A DNA stretch of 64,000 nt, taken from NCBI GenBank assembly GCA_032622095.1, contig CP136064.1:8489512-8553511 (forward strand), read 5' to 3'. Origin of the DNA: Siphonodentalium dalli (Eukaryota > Mollusca > Scaphopoda > Gadilida > Siphonodentaliidae). The notes under the pieces are model-generated. The model saw only the letters and a list, made by a program, of their open reading frames with translations, was not told where the DNA came from and searched no databases. Both the position numbers and the translations under genes were made by a program. The stretch's first letter is position 1, and each line of letters begins with the position of its first letter. Of this stretch, positions 1 through 9,989 are shown piece by piece.

Positions 1-2
1 AA

Positions 3-1559
3 TTTCAAGATAATTTATTATGTGAATTCTTGGAATTTGGGTTCCCGATTGGATTTGTTGGAGGAAATTCAGAAAGCACCACTGAGAAACCACAGAATCA
101 TGGTGGTGCTAGAGAATTTCCAGCACATATTATCTCTTACTTAGAAAAAGAACTTTCATATAAAAGTATTATTGGACCATTTAAATCAAATCCATTCAGG
201 TCCATTAAGTTGAGTATTTCCCCACTCAACACAGTACCAAAAGGTTTAGAAGGGGAAAGAAGGATTATTTTAGATTTAAGTTTTCCTCCAAATAATGGTG
301 TGAACGAAGGTATTTCAAAGAATGAATATTTGGGTGTAGATATTCAATTGAAACTACCTTCAATTGATGATTTAGTAGCATTAATCAAACAGAAATGCCC
401 AGGGAAGATATATTTGTATAAGAAAGATCTTAGGCGTTGTTACAGACAGATATTTATTGACCCTGGTGATGCACATTTGGTTGCCTTCCATTGGAAGGGA
501 CATATTTACTTAGAAAAAGTTCTAAGTATGGGCTCAAGATCATCAGCACATATTTGTCAAAGAGTAACGTCAGCTCTCAAATTTATTATGAATAAGCAGG
601 GGTTTCTTATTCTGAATTACTTGGATGACCTGGCAGGGGTAGAGGTCGAATCACGTGCAATTGAAGCATATTCTGCATTATCCAAATTGCTTGCAAGTTG
701 TGGTTTGGAGGAGGCACCAGAGAAGGCACGTCCGCCGTGTCAGGTTATGACATTCTTAGGTATAGAGGTTGATACTGTAAATTTTTGTTTACGTATCACA
801 GAGGATCGCATCGCAGAAATTTTATCACTTGTTTCAGTGTGGTTAAAGAAACCTGAAGCTTCACTTAAGGAACTTCAGTCATTACTTGGGAAACTTCATT
901 TCATTTCTTCATGTGTTAGACCCGGACGTCTTTTCGTTTCAAGATTAATAAGATGGTTAAAGACATTCGAGTCATCTGAGATTAAGCAGATCCCATCATT
1001 CATGAAGTTGGATTTGTATTGGTGGAGTAAATTTTTAGAGCAATTCAATGGGGTGTCGATAATGAGTTTTGAAGAATGGTCGAGTCCGGATGAGTTTGTA
1101 GAGTCGGATTCTTGTCTGACAGGTGGTGGTGGCTGGTGTCCATTATCAGGAGAGTATATGTCACTCAAATTTCCCTCAGTAATTTGCGATCAGAATCTGC
1201 ATATCAATGCCCTGGAATTATTGATGATCATGATATGCGTGAAATCTTGGTGTAAAGCCTTTACAGGTAAGAAGATTCTATTCAGGTGTGATAACCAGGC
1301 CTCGGTGGCCGTGCTTAACTCTGGTGCCTCTAGTGACAGCATAATGCAGAGTTATTTGAGAGAAATTTGTTTTTATGCAGCCTTGTATGAGTTTGAAGTT
1401 AAAGCCGTGCATATTCCAGGTGTGGATAATAGGAGGGCCGATATGTTGTCAAGAGCGCATTTAAATTCAGAATTATTGAGTAAATTCAAAGATATGACAC
1501 CGGGATGTGCGCAAGTAATTGTTGGAGAAACAGCCTTTGAACTTTCTCATAACTGGTAA
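3..1559 (+). CDS. Reverse transcriptase-RNase H (Ngaro/DIRS type), 5'-partial
   Basis: This copies element RNA into DNA and removes the RNA strand. The reading frame is open back to the window edge, so the ATG at 30 is probably not the true start. Counting from that ATG, the RT has the first catalytic Asp in KKDLRRCYRQI (residue 133) and the YLDD box at 197-200, followed by TFLGIEVD. The RNase H domain has ESDSCLTGGGGW (about 358-369), Glu396 in NALELL, Asp421 in RCDNQA and Asp471 in NRRAD, so its four acidic positions are plausibly intact. The YLDD-FLGIEVD pattern and short connection are typical of DIRS/Ngaro RTs rather than LINE RTs. It ends in a single TAA (1557-1559), with the recombinase frame continuing in the same phase behind it. 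No frameshift is seen. Confidence 0.9.
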   Translation, partial: FQDNLLCEFLEFGFPIGFVGGNSESTTEKPQNHGGAREFPAHIISYLEKELSYKSIIGPFKSNPFRSIKLSISPLNTVPKGLEGERRIILDLSFPPNNGVNEGISKNEYLGVDIQLKLPSIDDLVALIKQKCPGKIYLYKKDLRRCYRQIFIDPGDAHLVAFHWKGHIYLEKVLSMGSRSSAHICQRVTSALKFIMNKQGFLILNYLDDLAGVEVESRAIEAYSALSKLLASCGLEEAPEKARPPCQVMTFLGIEVDTVNFCLRITEDRIAEILSLVSVWLKKPEASLKELQSLLGKLHFISSCVRPGRLFVSRLIRWLKTFESSEIKQIPSFMKLDLYWWSKFLEQFNGVSIMSFEEWSSPDEFVESDSCLTGGGGWCPLSGEYMSLKFPSVICDQNLHINALELLMIMICVKSWCKAFTGKKILFRCDNQASVAVLNSGASSDSIMQSYLREICFYAALYEFEVKAVHIPGVDNRRADMLSRAHLNSELLSKFKDMTPGCAQVIVGETAFELSHNW

Positions 1560-1570
1560 CATGACCATAC

Positions 1571-1584
1571 ATTTGTTTTCACAG
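1571..1584 (+). promoter_or_regulatory. 3' splice-acceptor-like site before the recombinase ORF
   Basis: A pyrimidine-rich run ending in TTTTCACAG lies 25 bp behind the RT-RNase H stop codon. The recombinase frame that follows has no ATG near its start, so a spliced subgenomic mRNA using this acceptor would explain its expression. The donor would have to lie upstream, possibly outside the window. This is inferred from sequence only. Confidence 0.4.
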
Positions 1585-2567
1585 AGGCGCAGTTGCAATG
1601 TTTAGCACACGAACAGTGGAAGTCAATATCTTCTGCATATGCCACAAGTACTGCTAGGAATCTACTGTCACAATGGCGCAGCTTTGTTGCCTTTTGTTTA
1701 TATTTTGATCTCGAACCTCTGCCAGCATCCTCAGATACAATAGGCCTATATGCACAATATTTAAGTCGTTCATTATCATCAACAGATTCCATTCGGAATT
1801 ACATCAATGGGGTAAGAGTGTTCCACCTATTTCATGAGATGCCATTTGAACACAATTCATCCTTCAAGTTAAAATTGACCCTAAAAGGTATAGCAAGGAA
1901 TTCGCACCATTGTGTTTTAAAGGCAATGCCTATCACACCAGAAATCCTCATACAGATGTTTCCTCATTTTGAGTTAACCGACCCAGTCGATGCCACATTT
2001 TGGTGCTTGTTTCTGTTTGCCTTTTTTCTGATGGCCCGCAAATCAAATTTAGTACCGGACACAGCGAAATATAACTCAACAAAGATACTGATGAGGGACG
2101 ACGTTTTTAGTGATGGTGATATCATTTTGGTCCGGATCAAATGGTCAAAGACCATACAGTTTGGTGAGCGAATCCTAAAAATTCCATTAGTCACTATTCC
2201 AGGATCGATATTATGCCCGATCAAAGCGTATAAAAATATGATCAATTTAGTACCGTCAGATGTTAACGGCCCTCTCTTTGGAAAAAATCAAAAGTCCAAA
2301 CTTCTCCCGATTACATATAGAAATTTCCAGAGTAAGATTAAAAGCACCATTTCGAGGATTAATCGTAATCCCGCTAGATACTCAACTCATAGTTTTAGGA
2401 GGGGCGGTGCTACTTTTGCTTTTCAAAGTAAAGCTCCATCTGAGTTAATACAGTTGCACGGGGATTGGCGTAGCGATGCCTACAAAGAATATTTAACGTT
2501 CGGTACTGAAGATAAAATGCGGGTCGCTATGCAGATGAAAAAGGAAATTTTGAAGAAAGGATGTTAA
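1585..2567 (+). CDS. Tyrosine recombinase (integrase) of the Ngaro-like element
   Basis: This would insert the circular cDNA by tyrosine-recombinase chemistry. Numbering from the TTG codon at 1593 (324 residues), the catalytic set is visible: Arg149 in FLMARKSNL, His266 and Arg269 in THSFRRGG, His289 and Trp292 in LHGDW, and a C-terminal tyrosine, probably Tyr300 in YKEYL (Tyr297 is the alternative). The N-terminal 100 residues fit the helical DNA-binding domain. The frame is the same as the upstream RT ORF and is separated from it by one TAA. The first in-frame ATG comes only at about residue 83, inside the N-terminal domain, so translation must use splicing, readthrough or a non-ATG start. 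I place the start just behind the acceptor-like CAG at 1584. No damage is visible in the catalytic domain. Confidence 0.9.
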
Positions 2568-2589
2568 TTCTGTGTGTGTTCATTTTCAG
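2568..2589 (+). promoter_or_regulatory. 3' splice-acceptor-like site before the hydrolase ORF
   Basis: Directly behind the recombinase stop (TAA 2565-2567) there is a TG/T-rich tract ending in CATTTTCAG. It resembles a strong metazoan 3' splice site. The following hydrolase frame contains no ATG at all, so this acceptor, or stop readthrough, is probably needed for expression. Confidence 0.45.
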
Positions 2590-3128
2590 GAACTGATCAT
2601 GCACAACATACCGGTAGAACGACCATTATTATTTCAGACTCAATTGCCAAGTATGTATCCATTCCTCATACTCACATCTTAGCATTTAAAGGTTCCTCTT
2701 TGGGCTTTTTGGGCTTCCAAATCAGGTCGCAAAAAGAATTTATTGGTACGTTTGATAATATTGTCATTCACGGAGGTACGAACGATATATATAAGTTGGA
2801 CAGAATTCTCATAAAAGCAGCCTTTTATGATATAATATCGTTCGCCAAAAGACAGTTTCATAATAGCAATATTTGCCTTTCAGCTATAATTCCACGCCCA
2901 GTGGATCATTCAACGTCCAACAAAATCATTGTAGAGATAAATTCAGATCTTAAGCTCGCATGTCAAGAATTTCAGACTATTTATTTTCCTTCATATAAGT
3001 ATTTAGTGAAGGGCGGCAAACCAAGAAGGGAGCTATATGCCAGACAAGACCAGGGTTTGCACTTAAACGATGCCGGAACTACTCTGTTTGGTTCATACAT
3101 TAAAAGGAGATTAGCGCATTTGAAATAA
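2590..3128 (+). CDS. SGNH-hydrolase-like protein of the Ngaro-like element
   Basis: A small esterase/lipase-fold protein of about 180 residues, role in transposition unknown. Numbering from the GTG at 2574, block I has the nucleophile as ISDSI (Ser23), block III is GGTND (67-71, Asn70), and block V has Asp159 and His163 in RQDQGLHLND, giving a credible Ser-Asp-His triad. Comparable domains occur in some Ngaro elements and in some CR1/L2-type LINE ORF1 proteins, usually as an accessory ORF. The frame is in phase with the two upstream ORFs, has no internal methionine codon, and sits behind an acceptor-like site, so it is probably made from a spliced mRNA or as a readthrough extension. No signal peptide or membrane segment is seen. 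The family assignment is good; the function is not known. Confidence 0.75.
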
Positions 3129-3438
3129 ATGGAGGAATGGCTTTTCCAGAGAGTCCTTCTGTAGCCCTTGATGCCACCTTTCAGCGTCTATTATTGCCGT
3201 TGTAGGGGGTGTGTCTTTTCCTTAGGATGATATCGCTTCTTCCTTGGTAAGGCGGCCACTGTTGTAGAGTGTTATTATTACTTTCTACCAGTCGCTTGTC
3301 TACTGTCGGGGGTGATTGAAGGACACTCATGGAAAAGCTATTCATCCTATTATTCGTATTGCCAGAAATCTCCGTTTTTAAACCAATTTTTTTTCTTCTT
3401 TTTTTTGCTTCTTTTTCTGGTGGCCTTTGGCTTGGCGG
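3129..3438 (+). other. Noncoding segment between the hydrolase ORF and repeat B1
   Basis: This is GT-rich with short poly-T runs. The 73-codon frame at 3312-3533 is low-complexity Phe-rich and crosses into repeat B1, so I do not call it a gene. It is probably 3' untranslated sequence of the element. Confidence 0.5.
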
Positions 3439-3498
3439 TTCCAGTGACTGTCGTCACTAGATTTAGTATCCTTCATTTCGTGATATTGCGGCATTGTT
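3439..3498 (+). repeat. Split direct repeat B1 of the Ngaro-like element
   Basis: Sixty bases identical to 4149-4208. Near its start it holds a 6-bp inverted repeat with a 4-bp spacer (AGTGAC-TGTC-GTCACT), the size expected for a tyrosine-recombinase core site. Confidence 0.75.
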
Positions 3499-4148
3499 TT
3501 GTTATACCCTGGTATGAGTGGATGGTTTATTAGTAGAAAAGGTATGGAGTATGAGTGGATGGATTAATAGTAGGAATATAAAGTACAATTGAGTAAGTGT
3601 AATGTGAATTTTCTTATTGCATGATGTTGTGTGTTGTCTAGTTCTCAACTTCTCATTTATGTTTTCCTGTCTGCATGATTATATATGTTACCAAGGCCTC
3701 AACTTCTCATTTATGTTTTCCTGTCTGCATGATTATATATGTTACCAGTTGCATGTAATTTATGTTTAGTTGTATGAATGTGTTTGTTATGATACGAGTA
3801 TGTTTGCCTGAATAAATTATGCCATAAACAAATATTGTTACTCGTGAAAATAAAGGAAGCGGGATAGGGGTGTAATTGGACAATTTTCACAGAAAATAAG
3901 TAATTATTCCCCGTTTAGAACGCGCTATGGTTCCAGGTCCTGTTTCGGATAATTGTCATTACCTTGAATCGGTTTTATTACAACGTCAGCGATTGGCTGA
4001 AAGCAATTCCCATCGTCCAATCAATTTTGCGCTAGTGTATGGTTTCTATAGACGCGCCAATCTGAAGATCAGTTGAATAAATATTTTTGTTGACCCGCCC
4101 GCCCTCCCAGAATTCAATAATTTGGTTTTAAATAGAATATTTAGGCGT
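3499..4148 (+). repeat. Presumed A2 segment of the split direct repeat
   Basis: By position between B1 and B2 this should repeat the 5' terminal region (A1) of the element, which lies outside the window. It contains a 54-bp tandem duplication (3644-3748) and an AATAAA. Identity with A1 cannot be tested here. Confidence 0.5.
3644..3748 (+). repeat. 54-bp direct duplication
   Basis: Two near-identical adjacent copies begin CTCAACTTCTCATTTATG, at 3644 and 3698. The second copy ends at about 3748. Confidence 0.85.
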
Positions 4149-4208
4149 TTCCAGTGACTGTCGTCACTAGATTTAGTATCCTTCATTTCGTGATATTGCG
4201 GCATTGTT
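4149..4208 (+). repeat. Split direct repeat B2, likely 3' end of the Ngaro-like element
   Basis: An exact second copy of the 60-bp B1 repeat. Sequence beyond 4208 shows no further match, so this is the best estimate of the right end of the element. Confidence 0.75.
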
Positions 4209-4268
4209 ATGCTAAGTTATGGAGAAACCTATTTATTCACCAGGGGTGTTTTGTTACATATAACCATG

Positions 4269-4510
4269 AATTGCACTTAAGCGCAATTAATTGCGCTTAA
4301 GCGCAATTGATTGCGCTTAAGCGCAATTGATTGCGCTTAAGCGCAAATAATTACGCTTAATCGCAATTAATTGCGCTTAATCGCAATGATTGCGCTTGAG
4401 CGCAATTGATTGCGCTTAAGCACAATTATTTGCGATTAAGCGCAATTAATTGCGGTTAAGCGCGATTGATTGCGGTTAAGCGCAATTGATTGCGCTTAAG
4501 CACAATTAAT
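4269..4510 (+). repeat. 20-bp palindromic minisatellite
   Basis: About 12 copies of gcgcttaagcgcaattgatt with scattered changes. The unit is built of two palindromic blocks (GCGCTTAAGCGC and an AATT/GATT spacer), so the array can fold at every unit and on either strand. No coding potential is seen. Confidence 0.9.
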
Positions 4511-4715
4511 TATTAAATGTGAATTTGGCCTCCCATACCTGTCCGATAAAATACGATTTCAACTTACTATAGAAAAAAAAATATATATATAAATACTTGC
4601 AATCACAATCAAGAATGACATATACCGGATAGCATCGCGAAAGACACACAATAATCCATAATGTTACGTTGAAAACAAGAACAAAATATAATAATTGAGA
4701 ACGCTCTTTAAATAG

Positions 4716-4895
4716 ATTGTCCACCGCTTTTGTGCGACGGGAGCATGATCGCTCTTTATTATCTACCGCTTTTGTGGCAACGGGGGCATGGACGCTCTTT
4801 ATTGTCTACCGATAAAATTGCGCGACGAGAGCATGAACGCTCTTTATTAATAATTGTCTACCGCTTTTGGGTGCTCGGATCATGGACGCTCTTTA
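4716..4895 (+). repeat. Four diverged tandem units of about 43-48 bp
   Basis: Units run from about 4716, 4758, 4801 and 4846. Each has the frame ATTGTCTACCGC...GGGAGCATGGACGCTCTTT. The CGCTCTTTAT tail motif recurs alone near 7815. Confidence 0.75.
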
Positions 4896-5029
4896 TGGCA
4901 TTGTGCTAGGATGACAAAAATTCAAAACGTATTATACATGTACGTGTTTAAAACAACATTCTGAAAGTCGATATCTGACCGCAAATATAGGCCTACTCAT
5001 TGTAATGGCCTGGCTCATGTGTCTGAACT

Positions 5030-5212
5030 AATTAAACCTCATGTTAATGGACTCGTGGGTCCGATCAAGTTAAACCTCATATTTATGGACACATATCCAT
5101 GGGTCAGATCTAATTAAATCTCATATTAATGGACTCGTGGGTCCGATTGAATTAATCCTCATATTTATGGACACATATGGGTCAGATCTAATTAAACCTC
5201 ATGCATATTAAT
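5030..5212 (+). repeat. Two diverged tandem units of about 116 bp
   Basis: Alternating AATTAAACCTCAT...ATGGACTCGTGGGTCC and ATGGACACATAT...GGGTCAGATC blocks repeat twice. The following inverted-repeat element begins inside a third, partial unit. Confidence 0.7.
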
Positions 5213-5614
5213 GGACAAGTGAACAATTTTGAATGGGGATTTCCATGCAAATCTCCGCAGCAAGAGTTACAGAGTTGCAAATATTTCTGGGCGCGACTTT
5301 GTGCGGTATTTAAAACAATACATATTTATCTGGCGGGTCGACTTGGAATATATTCCATTAGAAAGTTGGTGTATATATTTTTTTATTTTATATATATATT
5401 TTTTAAAACTAGGTCAAGTGTTGTAATTCCAGTAAACAGCTCTCAAAAATTAATTTATAGCAAAAATGGGCAATTCACCAAGCACAGCCGCCAGTTAAAT
5501 GTTATATGTCTGTTTAATGATATGGCTGCTGCAGTGCCCAGAAAATTGCTTCATTTACAACTTTTGCTGCGGAGATTTGCATGAAAATCCCCATTCCAAA
5601 TTGTTCATTTGACC
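5213..5614. mobile_element. MITE-like element of about 400 bp with 50-bp terminal inverted repeats
   Basis: The left arm (5213-5269) and the reverse complement of the right arm (5563-5614) share TGAACAATTT, GAATGGGGATTT and CATGCAAATCTCCGCAGCA with few changes. The internal 127-codon frame is shared with the arms and encodes nothing recognisable. No clear target duplication was found, so superfamily is open. Confidence 0.75.
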
Positions 5615-5872
5615 GCGCCCTTAAATCGGACATGGCATGTTTTATAGTGTCGAATCTGACCGGGTACCATTAACGGGTTGCCGATGGGCCTATGTATTAT
5701 ACATTCAAGTACGGTATAAAGTGAAAAATACTTTATATTTCATTCTTATAAGTTATAAGTACAGAGTTATTGCTGTTCCCATATTTACAAATTGACATCT
5801 CCTTGACGCATATGACGTTCGCCACAACCATGAAACCATGAAACCGTAACTATAAAATAAAAGCATCATCAC

Positions 5873-7053
5873 CACTGTCGGATACCCGTTTAGGTTCGGA
5901 CATTCCAAGATGGCGGCGCCCACTAAAGCAGATAAACGGTAAGTGTATATATTGTCTCCAAGCAGCAATCAACGACATCTTTCGGTGATACACGTTGAAC
6001 CAGTTTTGTAGGAATGTGTATGCCCAACATATACGTAACACGCCTTTCGCATGACAGGCATGTGAATTGTTGTATTTGGCGTGTCAAGTCGTCATAATTT
6101 TTCGAAATTTTATCGAGGCGGCGAAATTTCGTATTTTTTTGGCCCTGGGCTCATGAATCTGCAAATTTATGTATTGTTGTGGGCAGATTAGATCACCACA
6201 CATCTTCGGAATGCAAAACCGGCGATATTTTTATTGTCTAACTCCGAAAAACGACCTTTGAAAATTTCAAAATGTTCAGGTTCGGATTCGCAACATTCGC
6301 GATGATTTTGTTCAGGTTCAGACATAATTTTTGTTCAGGTTCGGACAAATTTGGTTCAGGTTCGGACGCATCAAAAACTTTGCATAAAAATGACACGCCG
6401 ATGTACAGTCACGTTCTTCTTGCGTTTTTGTGCATTTGGTTATCGCCCATTCGTAAAAGAAACGATAAATGGGGAACACGAGGCATGGTTTTAGCCCACT
6501 CGTGAATTTGGGCGGACTTTCTTATCTATGTATGCGATCACGTGATTCCCCTCCACATCCACATACGATGCCACGAAGGTCGCCGCATGTAGATGAGCAG
6601 ATAACTGTCCATAATATAAGTTACACGGCTTTTGGGGGGGATACTGTGTGGTATCCCCGGCAGACGCTCGTATCCCCCGAGGCGATCACCCCTCAACAAG
6701 CCGTGTACTGGTGTATTTATCCCCAGTCTCTATTAACAATATATTCCCAGACATAAAGCGCAGAAACGAGCCACGAACAGTAACTCTATTTTGTTAGACT
6801 GCTTATACGATGAATGTGATTACTCTCGGGGTCCAAATGAGCATACGGTGCGGAATAAGAGTACAGGGTGGACAATTCTGCTAAATGTTACGTATGTGTT
6901 GGGCATACAAATTCCTACATAACTGGTTCAAGGTGTATCACCGAAAGATGTCGTTGATTGCTGCTTGGATACAATATATACACTTACCGTTTATCTGCTT
7001 TAGTGGGCGCCGCCATCTTGGAATGTCCGAACCTAAACGGGTATCCGACAGTG
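5873..7053. mobile_element. Foldback element, 168-bp terminal inverted repeats, 5-bp target duplication
   Basis: Arms 5873-6040 and 6887-7053 are near-perfect inverted copies beginning CACTGTCGG. The element is flanked on both sides by ATCAC (5868-5872 and 7054-7058), a plausible 5-bp target duplication. The interior holds four spaced GTTCAGGTTCGGAC-like motifs (6270-6370) and a G/C-rich hairpin-prone stretch near 6640-6700, with no transposase. CAC termini with 5-bp duplications suggest a Transib- or CACTA-related non-autonomous element. That classification is tentative. Confidence 0.8.
5910..5944 (+). other. Exon-like start codon plus splice donor inside a foldback arm
   Basis: Within the left arm, CCAAGATGGCGG gives a good start context, followed by nine more codons and ACG|GTAAGT, a consensus 5' splice site. 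The right arm carries the mirror copy (about 6982-7017). It may be a captured first exon or promoter, or chance. The AAGATGGCGGC core also matches the YY1 consensus. Confidence 0.3.
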
Positions 7054-7058
7054 ATCAC

Positions 7059-8170
7059 GCGTGACTTTATAATTCACAGAGACATTACTCAGGTAATATA
7101 GATACCCTTTTTTTTATTTTCCCCGGTGTCGATAGAGGTCGATACCAGCCTGGAGTATATAGGCCTACTTAAATTACACCCCACATATAAAATAGTATCC
7201 GTATGGAATCCGAGTGTATGTTTACAAAGACTGGGTCGATTCCTGCCTGCATGGACTATACCTTTCTACGAGCATATATGTCCCAGAAAGACGCACCGAA
7301 GACATCAAAAATACAACTTTGAACACGATGTTTGGATAAAAAAAAACAACAGACATTTGTACGATATGTAAATGAAAAGAGCGTTCGGTGTTATTCTATT
7401 CCTGATATGGAAGAAATAAAGAGCGTTTGTTTCAACCATAAACCTATCGTATAGTTATACCTCATGCCAAATTCCATACACACAATTTGTAAGCTCGAAT
7501 GAGACACGTCCGTTTAATTTGAGTAAAGCTGCTTTCACATACATGCGCTTAACGCATCCGTACGCGCACCCGTACGCGCATCGTTTCGGTCTCCAATGTT
7601 ATCACTGGAGCTTTCACATATACCATCAGCAAAACTCGCGTTGACAGAACATGACTCAGTTGAGACATTATCAGTACATCGGTAACCCTATACGTGTGAG
7701 TATGGAGGAGGGGGTGATAGCTGTATTTAGATAAAAATAAATGAAATACTCACTGTATAATTTGACTAAAGCCTCGATGTCATAGCAGCTGTTTATAAAT
7801 AACATTAAGAGAAGCGCTCTTTATATTACTCCCACATCGGCCATTCATTTACGATGAACGTTGTTTATTGTTTCATGCAGGAAATTTAGTTTATAATATC
7901 CCAAGTAACAAACTCCGGTCAGGCGTTTAGAAGGGAATAACAAATAATTATATTATGCCAAAATAATTTATTTTCATGAATTTTAATATCCAAATTAATA
8001 GTCAGAACACAGCGTCATTGTTATAAAAGAATTACACACAGTGACTATTATTGGTGCAATGATTGTCGTACTGTTATGCCCAATAAAGCGTCCCGGATAA
8101 AGTATAGTAAATATTTACATTTACATTTCTGCGTATCTATAGTTCAAGCGTCGATTTCTCTGAAATGGTA
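7059..8170. other. Noncoding stretch, no recognisable gene
   Basis: AT-rich. The only structure is a short CG-rich tandem (GTACGCGCA blocks near 7560-7585). The frame at 7126-7371 has no recognisable domain and starts with GTG. Confidence 0.5.
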
Positions 8171-8189
8171 CAGTCAGCGTTCGCGCTGC

Positions 8190-8257
8190 CACTTGCCAAA
8201 TTTGCCAAGGGCAAAAATTATTTTCATTTGGCAAAAATTATTTTCATTTGGCAAGTG
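8190..8257. repeat. TTGGCAAA-rich hairpin, copy 1
   Basis: Bounded by CACTTGCCAAA and its inverse TTTGGCAAGTG, with three internal TTTGGCAAAAATTATTT-type motifs. A related cluster lies at 8428-8489, and a second hairpin copy with matching flanks is at 61445-61521 in inverse orientation. Confidence 0.7.
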
Positions 8258-8699
8258 AGTTTTTAATTATGTGACGTGAACTATCTAGTCATAAAACATC
8301 ATCGAACGTGGGTTATGGGTGCCGAATTACAGACAATACAATGGGAAACCAAAACAAGAAATATGTCAATTTACATGTAGCGCAGTCAACAGTGTTATGT
8401 CGACAGTTATATGTAATCTTCTTTAGTTTTGGCAAATATTTGTTTAATTTGGCAAAAAATAATTCCATTTGGCAAACATTTTGGCAAGATAATTTGTTTG
8501 TCCAGCGCCAACCCTGTGGATGTAATTTTCGTCAATCTTGGTTAATTGCTGCATTCTTCCAATGGGATAATGTTTGGATACTAACTAACATATTGGTGTT
8601 ATTCGTGAAATAAGTTCACAAAATGTCTTTAGACTATACTTCAGTGATAATTTTGGACTAATTAGCTCAACTTGACAAAGTTTCAGCTATTGCATGTCG

Positions 8700-8885
8700 T
8701 GGGTTGGCGCCCATGGGATATTTTCCGAAATTCGTTAAAAACATGGCTGCCAGAATCCATCTTGGATTTTACTATCTGCATGTCCATAGGCCACATCCTA
8801 GCTCATCCGATTATCACCCATGTGTCTTTGGGGTGACCTCCAAATGGGAGCTATCAAATTTTTCTGAAATTCGTTAAAAACATGC
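8700..8885. repeat. Dispersed repeat family R, copy 1
   Basis: It shares the blocks CGTTAAAAACATGGCTGCCAG, ATCTTGGATTT and GGTGACCTCCAAATGGGAG with copies at 46540-47095 and 53830-54340, and with weaker copies at 12380-12990, 14400-14530 and 59886-59995. Noncoding, family unnamed. Confidence 0.65.
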
Positions 8886-9283
8886 GGTCAGATGCTCGAA
8901 GCCCGTTTATATATAACCATGCGTATATGACAGATATAACCGTACAAAAAAAACGCCGTTCTTTTGACCGTGTATTTATTACGTGCGCCGCGTGTATACT
9001 AATGTACAAATTCTTGTTTCGCCTGGGCGCTGCCATAGCGCATGGGGGTTCTATTTATAGAATGTAAAAAATTGGGACACATTAAAAGTTGTAGTGCGAC
9101 TCCGAGATCCCGAGGCCGAGTCCGATAAATCTGTAGTTGAGAATTTCAATTTTGTTTATTGACGTTTACATTATGTCAATAATGTTTATTTTTGGTTTGT
9201 GATAAGCTATGCCAATTACAAATAACAGAAATGAAAAAGATTCTATAATTACAATCATGGGTATATAATATATTATCTTGAGC

Positions 9284-9314
9284 GCGTTACCATTTCTGAC
9301 TATGGTTTTCTTGT
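9284..9314 (+). repeat. 31-bp copy of the Helitron-like 3' end motif
   Basis: Identical over 31 bases to 20345-20375, with weaker similarity continuing upstream. It contains the small stem ACCAT/ATGGT shortly before the end. It probably marks the end of another copy of the element at 16.79-20.37 kb. Confidence 0.5.
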
Positions 9315-9989
9315 CCATGGTGTGTGTGTGCCCGTGGTTGTCCGTAACATGGTGCCCGCGGTTTTATTGCTTTGAAAGGTAATCATGTTCCACTGGTGTT
9401 GTTAGATTGGTATTGAGATTAGCGGTTTCTATGTCTTGTCTTATTTACTATTTGAACTTTGTCTGAAATAGACGCACTTTTTATACTAGAATTTTCGCAA
9501 CAGGAGTACAGGGAAATCGCACGTCGAGTTGGTTTAAGGGTTTTTAGAAACGTATTTATATGATATATGCGACTCCATTCAATTTTGGTTTATTGGGATG
9601 TCTTTATTGTAGTTTTGTGGTTATGAGAGCTCATTTCCCTCTGATTTTTGCTCTGTTTTGATCTGGTCTTCTCCTTTAAAATTTATAAATTATTTCAAAT
9701 AGGGGTGGATATCCCCGATGATGTACGATTCCCCGACAGGGGGCAGGCTTTAGCTACAGGGTTGACCATTGAAGATCTTACCGACGGGGGTAGCTATCCC
9801 TCCCCGACAGGGGTGGGATGTAGCCCCCTGACTCCTCCCCGGGTGCCACCCAACACAATTTAGTATCGATGATTTCTCGTCTTCAGTGAGTGCAAGATCG
9901 CGCTCTTAGCATGGGGTGCCAAGCAGGGGCGTGTCGACAAGGGTGGTTGTGCAGGGGTCTTACCCACCAAACTGTAGTCAAACATAATG

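Larger units (their letters stand above)
1..4208 (+). mobile_element. Ngaro/DIRS-type tyrosine-recombinase retrotransposon, 5' end outside the window
   Basis: Three proteins in order (reverse transcriptase-RNase H, tyrosine recombinase, SGNH-hydrolase-like) are followed by an exact 60-bp direct repeat at 3439-3498 and 4149-4208. This matches the Ngaro plan, which uses split direct repeats (A1-genes-B1-A2-B2) instead of LTRs and has no DDE integrase. The gag region and repeat A1 would lie left of the window. SGNH-hydrolase ORFs are known in some Ngaro-type elements. I see no disabling mutation in the 3.1 kb of coding sequence, so the copy looks young. Confidence 0.85.

Noticed and set aside
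1-4208. DIRS1-type inverted terminal repeats
   Set aside because: No inverted repeat is found at the right end; the exact direct repeat B1/B2 indicates the split-direct-repeat (Ngaro-like) layout.
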